Assembly (NCBI GenBank): GCA_022818135.1
Contig: JAFMSR010000002.1
Coordinates: 40,313,759-40,377,758, forward strand
Length of the DNA stretch: 64,000 bases
Origin: Saxidomus purpurata
Lineage: Eukaryota; Mollusca; Bivalvia; Venerida; Veneridae
Direction: 5' to 3'
Under the pieces are notes generated by a model. The model saw only the letters and a program-made list of their open reading frames with translations. It was not told the origin of the DNA and searched no databases. Numbering within the stretch: position 1 is the stretch's first letter; each line of letters opens with the position of its first letter. A program made the position numbers and the translations under genes. Positions 11,766 to 25,100 of the stretch are shown here, piece after piece.

Positions 11766-12542
11766 CCACACTTTTTATCAGTTCTGCAAAACTATATATT
11801 GACCTCAACATTATTCTGTTTATGTAAATATGACTTGCAGAAGTAAATTTTTATATTGCATGGTCATCTTTATATAGAGTAAAGATGTAGTCTGATTGAA
11901 ACAGGTCTGCCATTTTAGGAATAACATTATTGGATTTTCTTTTGATTATAAAATCAGAAGACTTCTGTTCTGGAGTTGAGTTGAAAGCTATTTCAGGACA
12001 TATAAAAGCAGGGTTGATAACAGCTGCTATAGGCCTTTGAAAATATACAAGTACAGGTAATATGATAAGTTGTACTTTTTGTGAGCGACTTTAGTGAATT
12101 ACCTCCCCTGAATGTCATAATAGGTGGCGCTAATGTCAACTGATGTCAAGTAGGTCCAATATCGATTTCCTGTAGCTCGCTATACAGATGACAAGTCCAA
12201 CTCCGGGTCTAAGTTTAGTAATGAAGTTATGGTCGTATATAGTTTCAAATTCAACACTGTGCTATCTATATCTTTTATTATGGCAAACCTTTAAAGAATA
12301 CAACCCTAAATGACCAAGACATATGTAACGTCTGACAGTGTCAAATGGAATAATACTTGTTATATACTCAGCGTGAATGTGTATATATATATCTCCTTAT
12401 TCTGTTGTATTCACAGTAACATTTAGAATGTCAGCAATGATGCATTCATAATGTAAAATTGATAGATACACCTTTACATCACGTATATCTAAAGGGAGAC
12501 AACACCGCGTAAACTACATACAATGTATTTGATATAGGATTA
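11766..12542. other. 3' flank of TMEM26-like copy 1
   Basis: No coding sequence is seen. On the minus strand AATAAA occurs at 12274-12279, about 264 bases past the stop codon of copy 1, and is a possible polyadenylation signal. In an AT-rich flank this is weak evidence. Confidence 0.3.
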
Positions 12543-13193
12543 TCAGAAAGCCCCTAATCTTCTGAACATATCACCTTTCACTTGAAGCATGACCGGTCTG
12601 GAGAAGTCCACGGATTCAATGTCTACAATCTCACCCTCTTCGTGATAACAGCATGGCAGTCGAACACACAGAATGACCAGCCGATACAACAGAAGTAGCA
12701 ACGCCACCACATTTTTCAACACGAAAAACACCAAACTGTAAGTCACCAGCTCAAATCTTATCATGATATAGAGACGTAGACAAAGGAATGGACCGTCCTG
12801 CAGTAAGATACTTACCACAGTTACAACAACTTCCGAAAAATAGTCCCCGCATGTGCGGATGATGCTCGACATTTTCTTACTCTGTAGGTGGCGGTACTTG
12901 TGTTTGTAGACCAACACTGGTACAAACTGAACAAAGCTGACAGACCATATGGTTAGAATGGCGTAGGTAGCACCAAGGTTACTTTGAACGACATCCTCAT
13001 CAAATATGGCGTACAATTCCATTATATCAGAGGCCATGGCAAGGTATTCCAGTAAAAGGTCAGATAGTGCAGCACGTGAAACCTCTGCACGAGGAAGCAT
13101 CCAGCGTCCAAACACTATCAGGTAGACGAGCGATTCTTGTATCACTACTATCCATGTTGTATCTTCTAGTTCAAGAAACTGATCAAAGCTTCT
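12543..13193 (-). CDS. TMEM26-like: Copy 1, coding exon 3 (residues 175-390, stop)
   Basis: The exon starts after a TTTCTTTTCAG acceptor at RSFDQFLELE and ends at TGA (12543-12545). It holds the family core: WIVVIQESLVYLIVFGRWML, the acidic-flanked SDIMEL helix, TYAILTIWSVSFVQF, LLQDGPFLCLRLYIM and the final LVFFVLKNVVALLLLLYRLV. The reading frame continues upstream into the intron (to 13406), but the homologous boundary in copies 2-4 and the acceptor fix the exon start at 13193. Confidence 0.88.
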   Translation of the reverse strand, partial: RSFDQFLELEDTTWIVVIQESLVYLIVFGRWMLPRAEVSRAALSDLLLEYLAMASDIMELYAIFDEDVVQSNLGATYAILTIWSVSFVQFVPVLVYKHKYRHLQSKKMSSIIRTCGDYFSEVVVTVVSILLQDGPFLCLRLYIMIRFELVTYSLVFFVLKNVVALLLLLYRLVILCVRLPCCYHEEGEIVDIESVDFSRPVMLQVKGDMFRRLGAF

Positions 13194-16100
13194 CTGAAAA
13201 GAAATATGAGAGGTTTTATAATTTATAGAAGGATCATAATAACGCCTACAGTTACCTGAATAAAATGATTTCGTGTACAGGTAACATAGAAAACTCGCAA
13301 TACAAATGTTTAGAATATTGTTATGAAATAATGAAGTGATATTGACTCCGACATTGGTCTGTAGGAAAACAACTTGTGCTGCACCAATGAGTTTGCAGGT
13401 GCACACATTCCGTACTTCTCCAATTGCATTTTTTGTTGAAAATGCATCCTTATCCCTGTGCGGGTTTACAAGAAATTTTGTTGATATGTCTATTAAATGT
13501 AAGGTGCTTGCTAAACTTGATGGGATTTCTTATTTTATGCATGTAACGCTGATGGCATTGATTTACACTTGCAGCAATCTAGTGAGAATCGACTCCATTA
13601 GTTTTGTTATAGATTCTTCTGGAGCCAACACAACACAACTTTAGAGTTACTAAACTTTGCTGAATCCAACCACTCCCTCGCGCAACTGTTTGAAAAGCTT
13701 AAAATCTAAGATATAAATTTACAACTACTCAAAATAACAGTATAAATTCAATTGATGATGCCAGTCTGATAAATAGGAAACAAATTGTTCTCGAGTTTGG
13801 CAGATCATAATATTATGTATTTTGCACCTGTTGCAATTTTACGTACATATTGATATATTTTTATTATGCTTGTTCTCATTCTATAAGCAGTATGAAATGA
13901 TTTTTTTATTTATAATATACTTACCAGTTTTTAAAAAAAAAAAAAATTAATTTTTTTTATTTTTTTTTTTTTTTTTTAATTTTTTTTTTATTTTTTTTTT
14001 TTATTTATTAAAAAAATAATAAATATTTTTTCGAAATTTTTTTTTAATTGATTATCAAATACATAAACAAGCTAACAATAAAAAACATCGGGGTAAAATC
14101 CGAATTCACAAAATGGCATAACGTGAAATTCCAACAATGAGAAAGTCACCGATTCATAATAAAATCCGTACATCGGGGGAGAGAAACGAAATACAATGAA
14201 TTGTATTTTACAGATAAATTTCCACCTTTGTTACGATTTATAGTGAACAGGTTGATACTGCATATATTTGCAAGTAAAATTATTGCTAAATAAATTATTA
14301 TGATACATTTATATACGTGACTGTCTGAGTGATTAGCCGGCAAGCAACATGTCAATTGCGCGACCACGCTCTTGGTTATTCATTCGAAGTGACTGATTTT
14401 AAAATCAAAAACGTTTTTACGGTTTGAATTGCGTTATATAATAATAAAAATGAAAATGAAAATCGATATTTTTCGCTCACCTACATTTCCTCGTGTAAAA
14501 TGATGAAATCGTACTTGTCACAAGCTAATGTTGCCAAACAACATAATATTTAATTTGAAATAAATATCTTGAACCGTATTCGAGAAAATCAAATTTGAAA
14601 AGTGTCGGGTTAGAAGTGGCTCCAAGCGTATACAGAATTGATATCAATATACGCCGTCATGCTAAAACATTGACGCGCAATACTATCACTTGATATCTAT
14701 GGCAAGCCAATTTACTATTTAATAAACATGAGATATTTCTCAGTGTAATAGAGATATCTCTCTGTCGTACCGAGATATTTCTCCTTATTCATAAGATATC
14801 TCTGAAAACGATATATCTGTTTGCAATAGAGATATCTCTTAAACTTGGAGAGATATATCTGTAACTTTGAGAAAGATATCTCAGAAGTAAAAAGATATCT
14901 CTTTAATAAGTAGAAGAGATATTTCTTAATGTTGAGGATATATATTTCTGTGATACAAAGATATATGTCAGTGGTAAAGAGGTAGATCTATTAAAACAAA
15001 AGATATCTCTTTGAAACTGGAGAGATATCTCTTTTAGGAATAAATAGTAAAATGGCTTGCGATAGATATCCAAGCAGCGGTTATACTCCTGCTTTTTAAG
15101 GGAAAAATTGCTAAAAAATTGATGAACACCTGCAAGGTAGGCATGGATTTGAATTACAGTGTACAAAACACATTAGAAATGTAAAAATTGAGCTGCCACG
15201 ATTAATTACCAGCCACTATTATCAGCCATCTTGTTGACAGTGGGTAAGTTTCAGGTACTTGTAATTAATACAGATATTTCAAGCCTTATCTACTACATCA
15301 GACACATAAATCATCTCCTCTAAAAGGTTTGCCACAATACAATTATGTTCCCAGAGAGAAAACCTTTACGTTAATTTTTACTTAAAGGGACGGACTTTAA
15401 ACCACTAGAGGGTGGGGCAGGTTCAATATTTTCAAACATGTTTCAGATCAGAGACCCTTTTTCTTAAATTTTGACAAAGTTACAGAACATGTTACCTTTG
15501 AATTTGTTACAAAGGTAAGCTGTGCCATTTCAAAACAGTTAATCCAAAAATCTTAATTTCATATCACTCTAAAAGTGACTGAGGAAAAAATCAAACTGTC
15601 AAGCAGACGATCTCAGATTTGAATTTCCCGGGAGGTGTGGCTAATTGCGATAAAGCGTGTTTATAATACGAGACGTGGTGATGTTTAATACACTTGAGAG
15701 CAGGGCAGCATTACAACAAAAAAGTTTACTAACCTGATGAAAGTTTATTTCCATAAATGAGAATATGAGAATATCCTTCATTAAAATGAATCATTAAGTT
15801 ATTCAAGACCTATATAAGTAAAGATCACTAGATAACAATCATAAATATAGTTTTTGTGCTGAAATCTATTCAAGTTGCCAATTGTTTTTCGAGTATTAAG
15901 TATTGAACTTTCTAATTTTGGTGTAAATGTCTAACTTGCAAAAGTACACAGCAGGACATAACTTCCCTTGCAGTTAAAAGTTTGTTCTTCCCCCATCCGT
16001 CCGTACTTTACTTCAAAAACCCCTTCTGTCTATAGTACAGTTCGTATTTTCTATAATAATTTTTGTTGTATGATACTCCAGTCAGGTATCTATTTTTAGT

Positions 16101-19100
16101 CAATACCCATATTATGCATTATTACAATAAGGCAAACAATAAACAGTGTTGGTATAAAAAATTAAAAGTTTATGTGACTTAACGAAGAATCCTTACTAAA
16201 CCACTGCAAGGATCGCACCTGCAGGGTCAGTTAGATTATCCTGGCTCATTATTTATTATGATCCATTATTATCCAAGAATGAGCCTTTAAGATTGATTTT
16301 ACTTTTGATTTTAGTAATTTCTCCAATTTATTTTTGTTGATGGTCTTAATTTACATCATCCGTGTTTCATCGCTATGAATTTTCAAATGCGTGTCAAGAA
16401 CATTAAAACTAACACAAAAGCTCCTTTTATTCTCTTTTGATATAAACAATACAGTCGTTTCTGCAATGCTTTAAATATAAACTTTATTCTTCATCAGCTA
16501 CATGCATATACATTGTATTGTGTTTTGAACGCGTGATAATTTTTTTTCCCCCCTTTTTCTGACACATGTATCAGTTTCATGTCTGGAATTTGGGTCCAAT
16601 ACACAAACCAGACCTGCAGCCGATGGCATTTAATTACCAATTAATTTTGTGACTCTATCTTAATTGGGGGGTGGTGCTGACATATTCATTTTACCACAAG
16701 TATTTATATTGTAGGAAATTACACAAAATCAGGCCTTGTTCTGTGAGTTAGGTGTGAAATGTAGTATTCATCTTTAAATTTTCTAAAAGGGAAGGGGGAA
16801 TATAATGAAAGTCATGGGATAAAAAGAAAGTGAGAAGAAAGATTCAAGAGGTGGATAAATTTTCATCTGATTCTAAAGGGGGGGGGGGGGGGGGGGGTGC
16901 TATAAAAAAAAGAAAAAAAACCCCAGGTCAGCTCAAGAGCTAAAATCGTCTGCTTGCTGTTGTGATCAGCTGTTTGTTTACATTTTCTCCATTGCATGTT
17001 ATGTAGGACCTGAGTTTAACTGACAGGTACATAGTTGAGAGAGTTTAACAATAGCCACTCCCCAAATACTCGCTGCCGTGGCAGCGATTGTTGCCAGTTT
17101 AATTCAATCATTTTCAATATGAACGACATTTCTCATATTACCTCTTCTGAAATCATGAAATGTATAAATGCGTACGAATACCAGAGTTTAATACAAGGTT
17201 AGCTTTGAAAAAATCTAGCAATATTGTTTATAGTCCCGGCCAACCGTGGCATTTCTCCCCGGGTGAACTTGCCAAGACCCCAGTATGACTCCGACGTATA
17301 CAGGGAGTTCTGTTTTACCTAAATGCCATACTCAGTCAGTTTTGTCAAAATATTATGTTTATTTAGCAAAAAATTGTGTCAAAGATAAGGGTATGCAAGC
17401 GTTCAGACCAGACATGTGTTGCCAGAGTAATTTGGTGGTTGAACCACTTTGTCTCGTGGTTTCTTTATTTTGCGTTATAAGACATTGTTGAAGAACAGTT
17501 TTTGTGGAAAAAAGGTGTAAAATAAAATAAAGTTATTTATAAAAAGACGGCTAAGTACTTAATGTATAATTAAATATAATCGTTGACTTATTGAAAACTA
17601 AGTGTGCAGTGTGTTTTGGACTTTTGGAGATTGCAGTTTTTGTTTTTATAGTAAAGTCATATCGTAATACCGGCATGTTGATTTTGAGGATCGGACAACA
17701 TGAACGCCGCTGATTGCCAAATAAATAAAATACAAATGCGATTAATTCTTTGAGTTAATTCGACATTTTGTTTTTGTGTAATTGAAATCTGTCAAATTCT
17801 GAAAAGGATAACTACGACACCTGACAAAACAACCAGACACCTGATAGGGTAACCACGACACTTTATAGGGTAACCACGACACCTGATAGGGTAACCACGA
17901 CACTTTATTGATAAATTAACCTAATCAGACAACATTCTATTCAAGACGCTGTCGTAACACTGGGCCTTGGTTTTCACACAGAACACATGTGCAGTTGTAT
18001 ACTTACACATAATAATATGACAAGGAAAAATAGTAAAATATCAGACAAGAAGCAAACTTTCCTAGATAGAATTACGTAAAACAGACTACAACATATACGG
18101 AGAACTTCACGAGAACACTACAATAGAATACAGATATATAATCCTTGTCGTCAAAGACTTCAATATTGCTATTCTGATTGTAACAAAATGTGTTTCTCGA
18201 AGATCAGAAATGACTAAAAGGCATTTTGTACACAATGACCATGAGAATCTTCAGGATGATTCATAAAAAGACTCTTAAGATTCATAGAAAGAACGAAATC
18301 GAGGATAGAGGAGAGGCAATGAGGCAGACTCAATGGATTAATGTCTGTCATGAGCACGAGGTTCAGATCGAAATATCTGTCACCGAGGGAACTGTTTTGG
18401 CGGGAACGAGGCTCTGCCGGTTCCCGAACAGACCCGAGGTGAGCGGAGATTGTCCATTGAGCCAAGTGTCTCTGATGGAAACTTCTTGCATACCGTCTTG
18501 CTCTTTAAAGAAGATTTCTAAATGCAAACTCATCAAAAGATGAATTATCTGAAAAACAAACGATTTTCCGACGTTCTGTTTGGGAATGACGTCACAATGT
18601 TTATAACGTTACGTCATAAGTGATTCACGAGAGTCGTCCGGCATAGGAGGGGTGCCAGACCGGTTTTTCCGGCATGGGCAAAATCACCGGAAATGCCGAT
18701 CCGATATGCAAGAAATGGAAAAGGTTCTCGCTACAACTAGTTCTAAACAGATTAATGACAAGAAGTCATCTGTACTAGTTGATGTCAAGAATAGATGCTG
18801 ACCAAGTTTGCCTGTCCAACAAATGAAGAATCTGCTGAAGACGTAATTCCTGAGCTTGAGATAAATGAGAATTTCGAAAGATATTGAGACAGGATTGTCA
18901 TAATGCCTTTTCTAAAACGTGTAAAAGATCGAAAAAAAGGTATCAAACTTCCGCCCGCGTCAGTCTCTAGTGCCAAAAATTAGAAAGGATTGTTAATAAG
19001 CGAACAAACCAACTTCTAGCCTACCAGCAATCTGGTTATAGCAATTCCGCTCATATGCAGAACAATGTTCATTTTCTTAGCAGATCGAAGACACATTCCA

Positions 19101-22100
19101 TAAAAAGTATGTAACTTAGATCGATCTCAAAATGGACACACGGGGATTTTGTAAAGGTACATTGAAATACAGGCACCAAACTTTGACATGATTTTGGAAG
19201 TCACAACTACAATGAATTGTTACTACACGTTTAAATTGAGTCATGCTATATGAAGAATGAACAATCGCAATATTTAATAGTTAAGTAAAGGTTACTGGAA
19301 ATCGAATGAACTAGAAATTACGTGATCATATTTTTCTTATACGTGCCTGCTGTTTTGTCAACCTGTGTGAGGAAAGTAAACATTAAAAATCCGATTTTTT
19401 GTAAGATCGACAAATATTATTACTGGATTTAAATAGTATGTTCGATACAGTGAAGTGATTTACGATGATAATTTTACCTGTTTCATTAAAGTCGAAATAC
19501 CTGAACTTGTACTAATGTTACGGTAATGAAAATAACTTTATTATTGAAATATTTTGACAGTTTAAAAGACCTGAAGAGATGACGCTATATATTCGTTAAA
19601 CATCTATTTAATAATAATAATATAATTATCTGTATACGGAAGACAGCTGAACACTATTGGTGACATCTGATTATCGTACAACAGTTCAATGTTGTGGTGT
19701 ATCGTATTAAACATTATGTCTTGTTTCGTTTTGTAATCGTGCTTATTAGGTCCACCACCCTCGGGCGAGGTATATATGCGGTACGACCCGAATATGTCTT
19801 GTTTCACTGCGCGGACGTGTTACTCAGTATCAGGGCACCCTTTTTTTTATTAAAGCAGTAAGAGAGGCTTAAATTGCTTGCAGCTACCCAGTTACAAAAA
19901 AACTGTTTTTGTTGTTGTTTGTTTGTTTTTTTTTTTTTGCGGGACGGTGGGCATTAAAGCAAGCCTAGGCATTATCAGATTAAAGTACTAATACAATACA
20001 ATAAGCCTTAATAGTGACTTTCAGTTGTTTTATCACCTGCAAATAATAACAGAAGAAAGAAAGCACCAAAGGGTCTTGGCAAGTTCACCAGGTCGGTCGA
20101 GACTATAAACAATCTAAACGAAAAAGAAAGCACCCGCAATGAGTGGTGTTTGATTCATACCAGGATGTCACCGTTTGTTGTACTCATTGTAGATGAAACG
20201 GATGTCAGAGACGACAGTGTGTCGTTTGTTTGATTTGCTTGGTTTGTTATCTCCAGCGACACGGGCGTTGTTATGAAAACCGAAGCTTGGTTCTGTGGTG
20301 CTGGTTGACCATTGGCCGACGAGACTTGGTTCGAAGCCGTAAGTTTGTCATATTGACTCAGCTGCAGAAGCCAAACGGATGGCAGTGTGGCCACAAGGTA
20401 CGTCATAAAACAAGGACACCACCTGGTAAGTAAATAACTAAGTAAGTAGACACTAAATCGTTGTTTGCTTCTACACAGTCTCGGGTCAAAAATGATTCCA
20501 CAATATCAAAATTTACTATATATTTCATATAAAAACACAAAATATCAAATTCATCTCTAGATAATACTTTCTATGGTATTTTGATGAAACTTGCACCAAT
20601 AAAACGGAATAAATTAAGGTTTCTTCAGATATTTATTTCAACGTTTTTTCCTTTGCAGTTTGGACGAATTTATCATTCAACTTGAAATAGTTGAAGTCAC
20701 CATTCACTATGGATATATATATATATATAGCTACTGACCAACAGTGATAGCTTTTTATAATTTAAAACACATAGAACTATTCTAAAAGTAGAAAGTAATT
20801 TTTTGTCAATATTTAAATTTATTGCTAAAATTTGATATTGATGGCATTTGAAATGAATAAAGGAGATTTTTTTTTTATATGAAAGTGTAGTAAACTTTAA
20901 CGTCGTGGAATCACTTTTGACCAAGACTGTGTTTATGTTATGTGTTAATATTTCAAACATTGTTAACGTATCCAGTTCAGTAAAATCTTGTTGAAAATAA
21001 ACAATGTACATGTTCGTAGAACCTATAACACAAAGTGATCGTGCTCCTTTAAACAAGTACAGTCCAACCTCTGCATAAAAACGCCAACGGGAACATCAAT
21101 GCTTGTTTGTTGATGAGAGGTTGTTGCTCTAGGGAGGTTTATTTGTTCAGATATAATTGCTTTGGGAATTAAAACACCTGTCTTTGTAGAGAGGTTTTGC
21201 TCTTCGGAGGTGTTGTTTAGAGAGGTTGGACTGTACGCGTGCTAAAAATGGTGTCTAAGAAGATTAAAAACAGACAATTACTTCTATAACTGACATGTAT
21301 AAAAATAGTCTGTTTAAATTAAAATTGAGACAATGAGCGGTCAGAATTTAATATTGTACAAAATAACCCATTATTTACAGAATTTCAAACTTTTTAGAAA
21401 TGAGGCCTGTTTGGGCTGTTTCTCTTTATTTCTCTGAAACCGTTCGTCGTGGGATTCCAATTAAAAGCTTGACGTTTCTTTTAATCTCCCATCATCATGT
21501 GATGTTTCAGCAAAATCTATCAAGTTATGTTGCGTGCGCTCGTAGGAAAGATTGGCAGACGGACGAACAAAGCGTCAACTAACAGAAATAAGTGATAAAA
21601 TGTCAGCTTGTTTAAAAGTAATTTATCAACTTAAGCCAATTTGTAATAAATTGACTTTAATGCATAACCGTCAGGAAAGTGTCAGTAAAGCTTTTCACAC
21701 GATGTCATTATAATTCCATTACGAATGCAGGCAAACAAGGATGGAATAACACTTAATTAAGCTATTAACTCTAAAAGCGATATTGTGTGATGGAGTTTTC
21801 ATGTTGGAATTGAAATTTAACAACTATTAAAGTGGAAGTATTTTGCGTTATCAAACTTCTATAGAAATTGTCGAAAATAGTTTATATGTTGCGAAAAATG
21901 GGAAAAGTTGAAATGATCTTCGTTGCAACAGAATTAATATGAAGACCAGAGTCTCAGGAAAACTTGGGATGTAAAAATACATGTAGCACTTTTATTACCA
22001 AAAAAAGATGTAGTACCGGTGAATTTGACCATCATTTGTTCAAATGATGTTCCTATTGTTGCTTTTTAATGGAAAGTAGATATTATAAATATAGCGCGGT

Positions 22101-25100
22101 ATTTTTCTCAGTGAAGTGCAAAGGAAGACGAGCACTTCCCATCAACAATTATTCGCGAAACAATGTTGTACTGTGAACTTTCTGACAAAAACAAGTATGA
22201 GAAAAAATTCTTTAGATATGTAAAACATCATCATTTAAATACCACGCCAGAGTGTACACATTCCTTCTTCCTAGCTGCTACATTAATTGAACATCCCATT
22301 TGTCAACAAAACATGATAAATCCTGTACAAGATTGAAGTATGCAAATTCCCTGCCCCACACAACTGCCTGAAAAAACTGCAAATAGTTATTCGAAATCTG
22401 AATTGACAAAAATTGCAAGAATTATAATTTTAGTTCGTTAGCCAGTGACACATTCTTTATGATATATAGTGTCTGGAAGACATCCACTGAAAAATCTAAT
22501 GTAAAGATGATTGTGTTACAATAAAGAGCATCCCTTCGTAAAAACCATGATATTGTAAAACTGAATACGTGTAAGGAATCCCCCCGCCCCTCCCTGAAAA
22601 TTCTAATGTTATTAGAAATCTCCCTGAAAATTTTAATGAAATGTAGCGTAAGAAATCCCCTAGAAAATTCTAATGTTATATAGTGTAAGACATCCCCTAG
22701 AAAATTCTAATGTAATGTAGCATTAGAAATCCCCCTGAAAATTCTAATGTTATGTAGTGTAAGAAATCCCCTAGAGAATTCTAATGTTATGCAGTGTAAG
22801 AAATTCCCTTGAAAATTCTAATTGTAATGTAGTGTAAAAATCCCCTAGAAAATTCTAATGTAATGTAGCGTAAGAAATCCCCTTTAAAATTCAAATGTTA
22901 AGTAGCGTAAGAAATTCCCCTGAAAATTCTAATGTAATGCAGCGTAAGAAATCCCCTTGAAAATTCTTATGTAATGTAGCGTAAGAAATTCCCCTGAAAA
23001 TTCTAATGTAATGTAGTGTAATAAATCCCCTTTAAAATTCTAATGTAATGTAGTGTAAGAAATCCTCCTGAAAATTCTAATGTAATGTAGCATAAGAAAT
23101 CCCCTAGAAAATGCAAATGTTATATAGTGAAAGAAATCACCTAGAAAATTCTAATGTTATATAGTGTTAGAAATCCCCCTAGAACATTCAAATGTTATAT
23201 AGTGTTAGAAATCCCCTTGAAAATTCTAATGTTGTATAGTGTAAGAAATCCCCTATAAAATTCAAATGTTATATAATGTAAGAAATTCCCCTAGAAAATT
23301 CAAATGTTATGTAGTGTAAGAAATCTCCCTAGAAAATTCTAATGTTGTATAGCGTAAGAAATCCCCTTTAAAATTCTAATGTTATGTAGTGTAAGAAATC
23401 TCCTTTAAAAATCTAATGTTATGTAGTGTAAGAAATCCCCTTTAGAAAATTCTAATGTTATATGCAGCGTTAAAAATCTCCTATAAAATTCTAATGTAAT
23501 GTAGCGTAAGAAATCCTCTTTAAAATTCTAATGTTGTATAGTGTAAGAAATCCCCTATAAAATTCTAATGTAATATAGTGTTAGAAATCTCCTTTAAAAT
23601 TCTAATGTTATATAGCGTAAGAAATCCTCTTTAAAAAATTCTAATGTAATGCAGCGTAAGAAATCCCTTTAAAATTATAATGTAATGTAAGCGTAAGAAA
23701 TTCCCTATAAAATTCTAATGTTATGCAGCGTAAGAAATCCCCTTTAAAATTCTAATGTAATGCAGCGTAAGAAATCCCCTTTAAAATTCAAATGTAATGC
23801 AGCGTAAGAAATCCCCTTTAAAATTCTAATGTTATGCAGCGTAAGAAATTTCCTTTATATTTCTGATGTAATGTAGCGTAAGAAATCTCCCTGAAAATTC
23901 TAATGTAATGCAGCGTAAGAAATCCCCTTTAGAATTCTTATGTAATGCAGCGTAAGAAATTCCCCTGAAAATTCTAATGTTATGTAGTGTAAGAAATCCC
24001 CCTGAGAATTCTAATGTAATGTAGTGTAATAAATTCTCCTGAAAATTCTAATGTAATGTAGCATAAAATCCCCTAGAAAATGCAAATGTTATATGGTGTA
24101 AGAAATCACCTGAAAATTCTAATGTAATGTAGAGTTAGAAATCCCCTTTAACATTCAAATGTAATGTAGTGGAAGAAAACCCCCTGGGAACATCCTAATG
24201 TAATGCAGCGTAAGAAATCCTTATTAAAATACTAATGTAATGTAGCGTAAGAAATTCCCCTGAAAATTATAATATTATGCAGCGTAAGAAATCCCCTCTA
24301 AAATTATAATAAGCAGTGTAAGAAATCTCCCTGAAAATTATAATGTTATATAGCGTAAAAAACCCCTTTAAAATTCTAATGTAATGTAGCGTAAGAAATC
24401 CCCTTTAAAAATCTAATGTTATGTAGTGTAAGAAATCCCCTTTAAAAATCTAATGTAATTCAGAGTAAAAAAGACCCTTCAAAAGTCTAATGTTAATTGA
24501 TGTAAGAAATCCCCTTTAAAAATATAATATAATGTAGAGTAAGAAATCTCCTTGTAAAATTCTAATGTTATATAGTATAAGAAATCCCCCTGAAAATTCT
24601 AATGTTATATAGTATTAGAAATCCCCTTTAAAATTTTAATGTATTGAAGCGAAGAAATCCCCCTGAACATTCTAATGTAATGCAGCGTAAGAAATCCCCT
24701 TTAAAATCCAAATGTAATGCATCGTAAGAAATCCCCTTTAAAATTCGAATGTAATGCAGCGTAAGAAATTCCCTTTAAAATTCTGATGTAATGTAGCGTA
24801 AGAAATCTCCCTGAAAATTCTAATGTAATGCAGCGTAAGAAATTCCCTTTAAAATTCTAATGTAATGTAGCGTAAGAAATCTCCCTTAAAATTCTAATGT
24901 AATGCAGCGTAAGAAATCCCCTTTAAAATTCTAATGTAATGCAGTGTAATAAATCCTCATGAAAATTCTAATGTAATGTAGCATAAAAACCCCTAGAAAA
25001 TGCAAATGTTATATAGTGTAAGACATCACCTGAAAATTCTAATGTAATGTAGCGTTAGAAATCCCCCTGAACATTCAAATGTAATGTAGTGTAAGAAATC

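Noticed and set aside
13194..13406. 5' extension of the exon 3 frame of copy 1 to an ATG at 13406
   Set aside because: The homologous exon boundary in the other copies and the TTTTCAG acceptor place this stretch in the intron.
18214..18543. Overlapping open frames on both strands (83 and 105 codons)
   Set aside because: No domain or splice evidence; both lie in intron 2 of copy 1 and are mutually exclusive.
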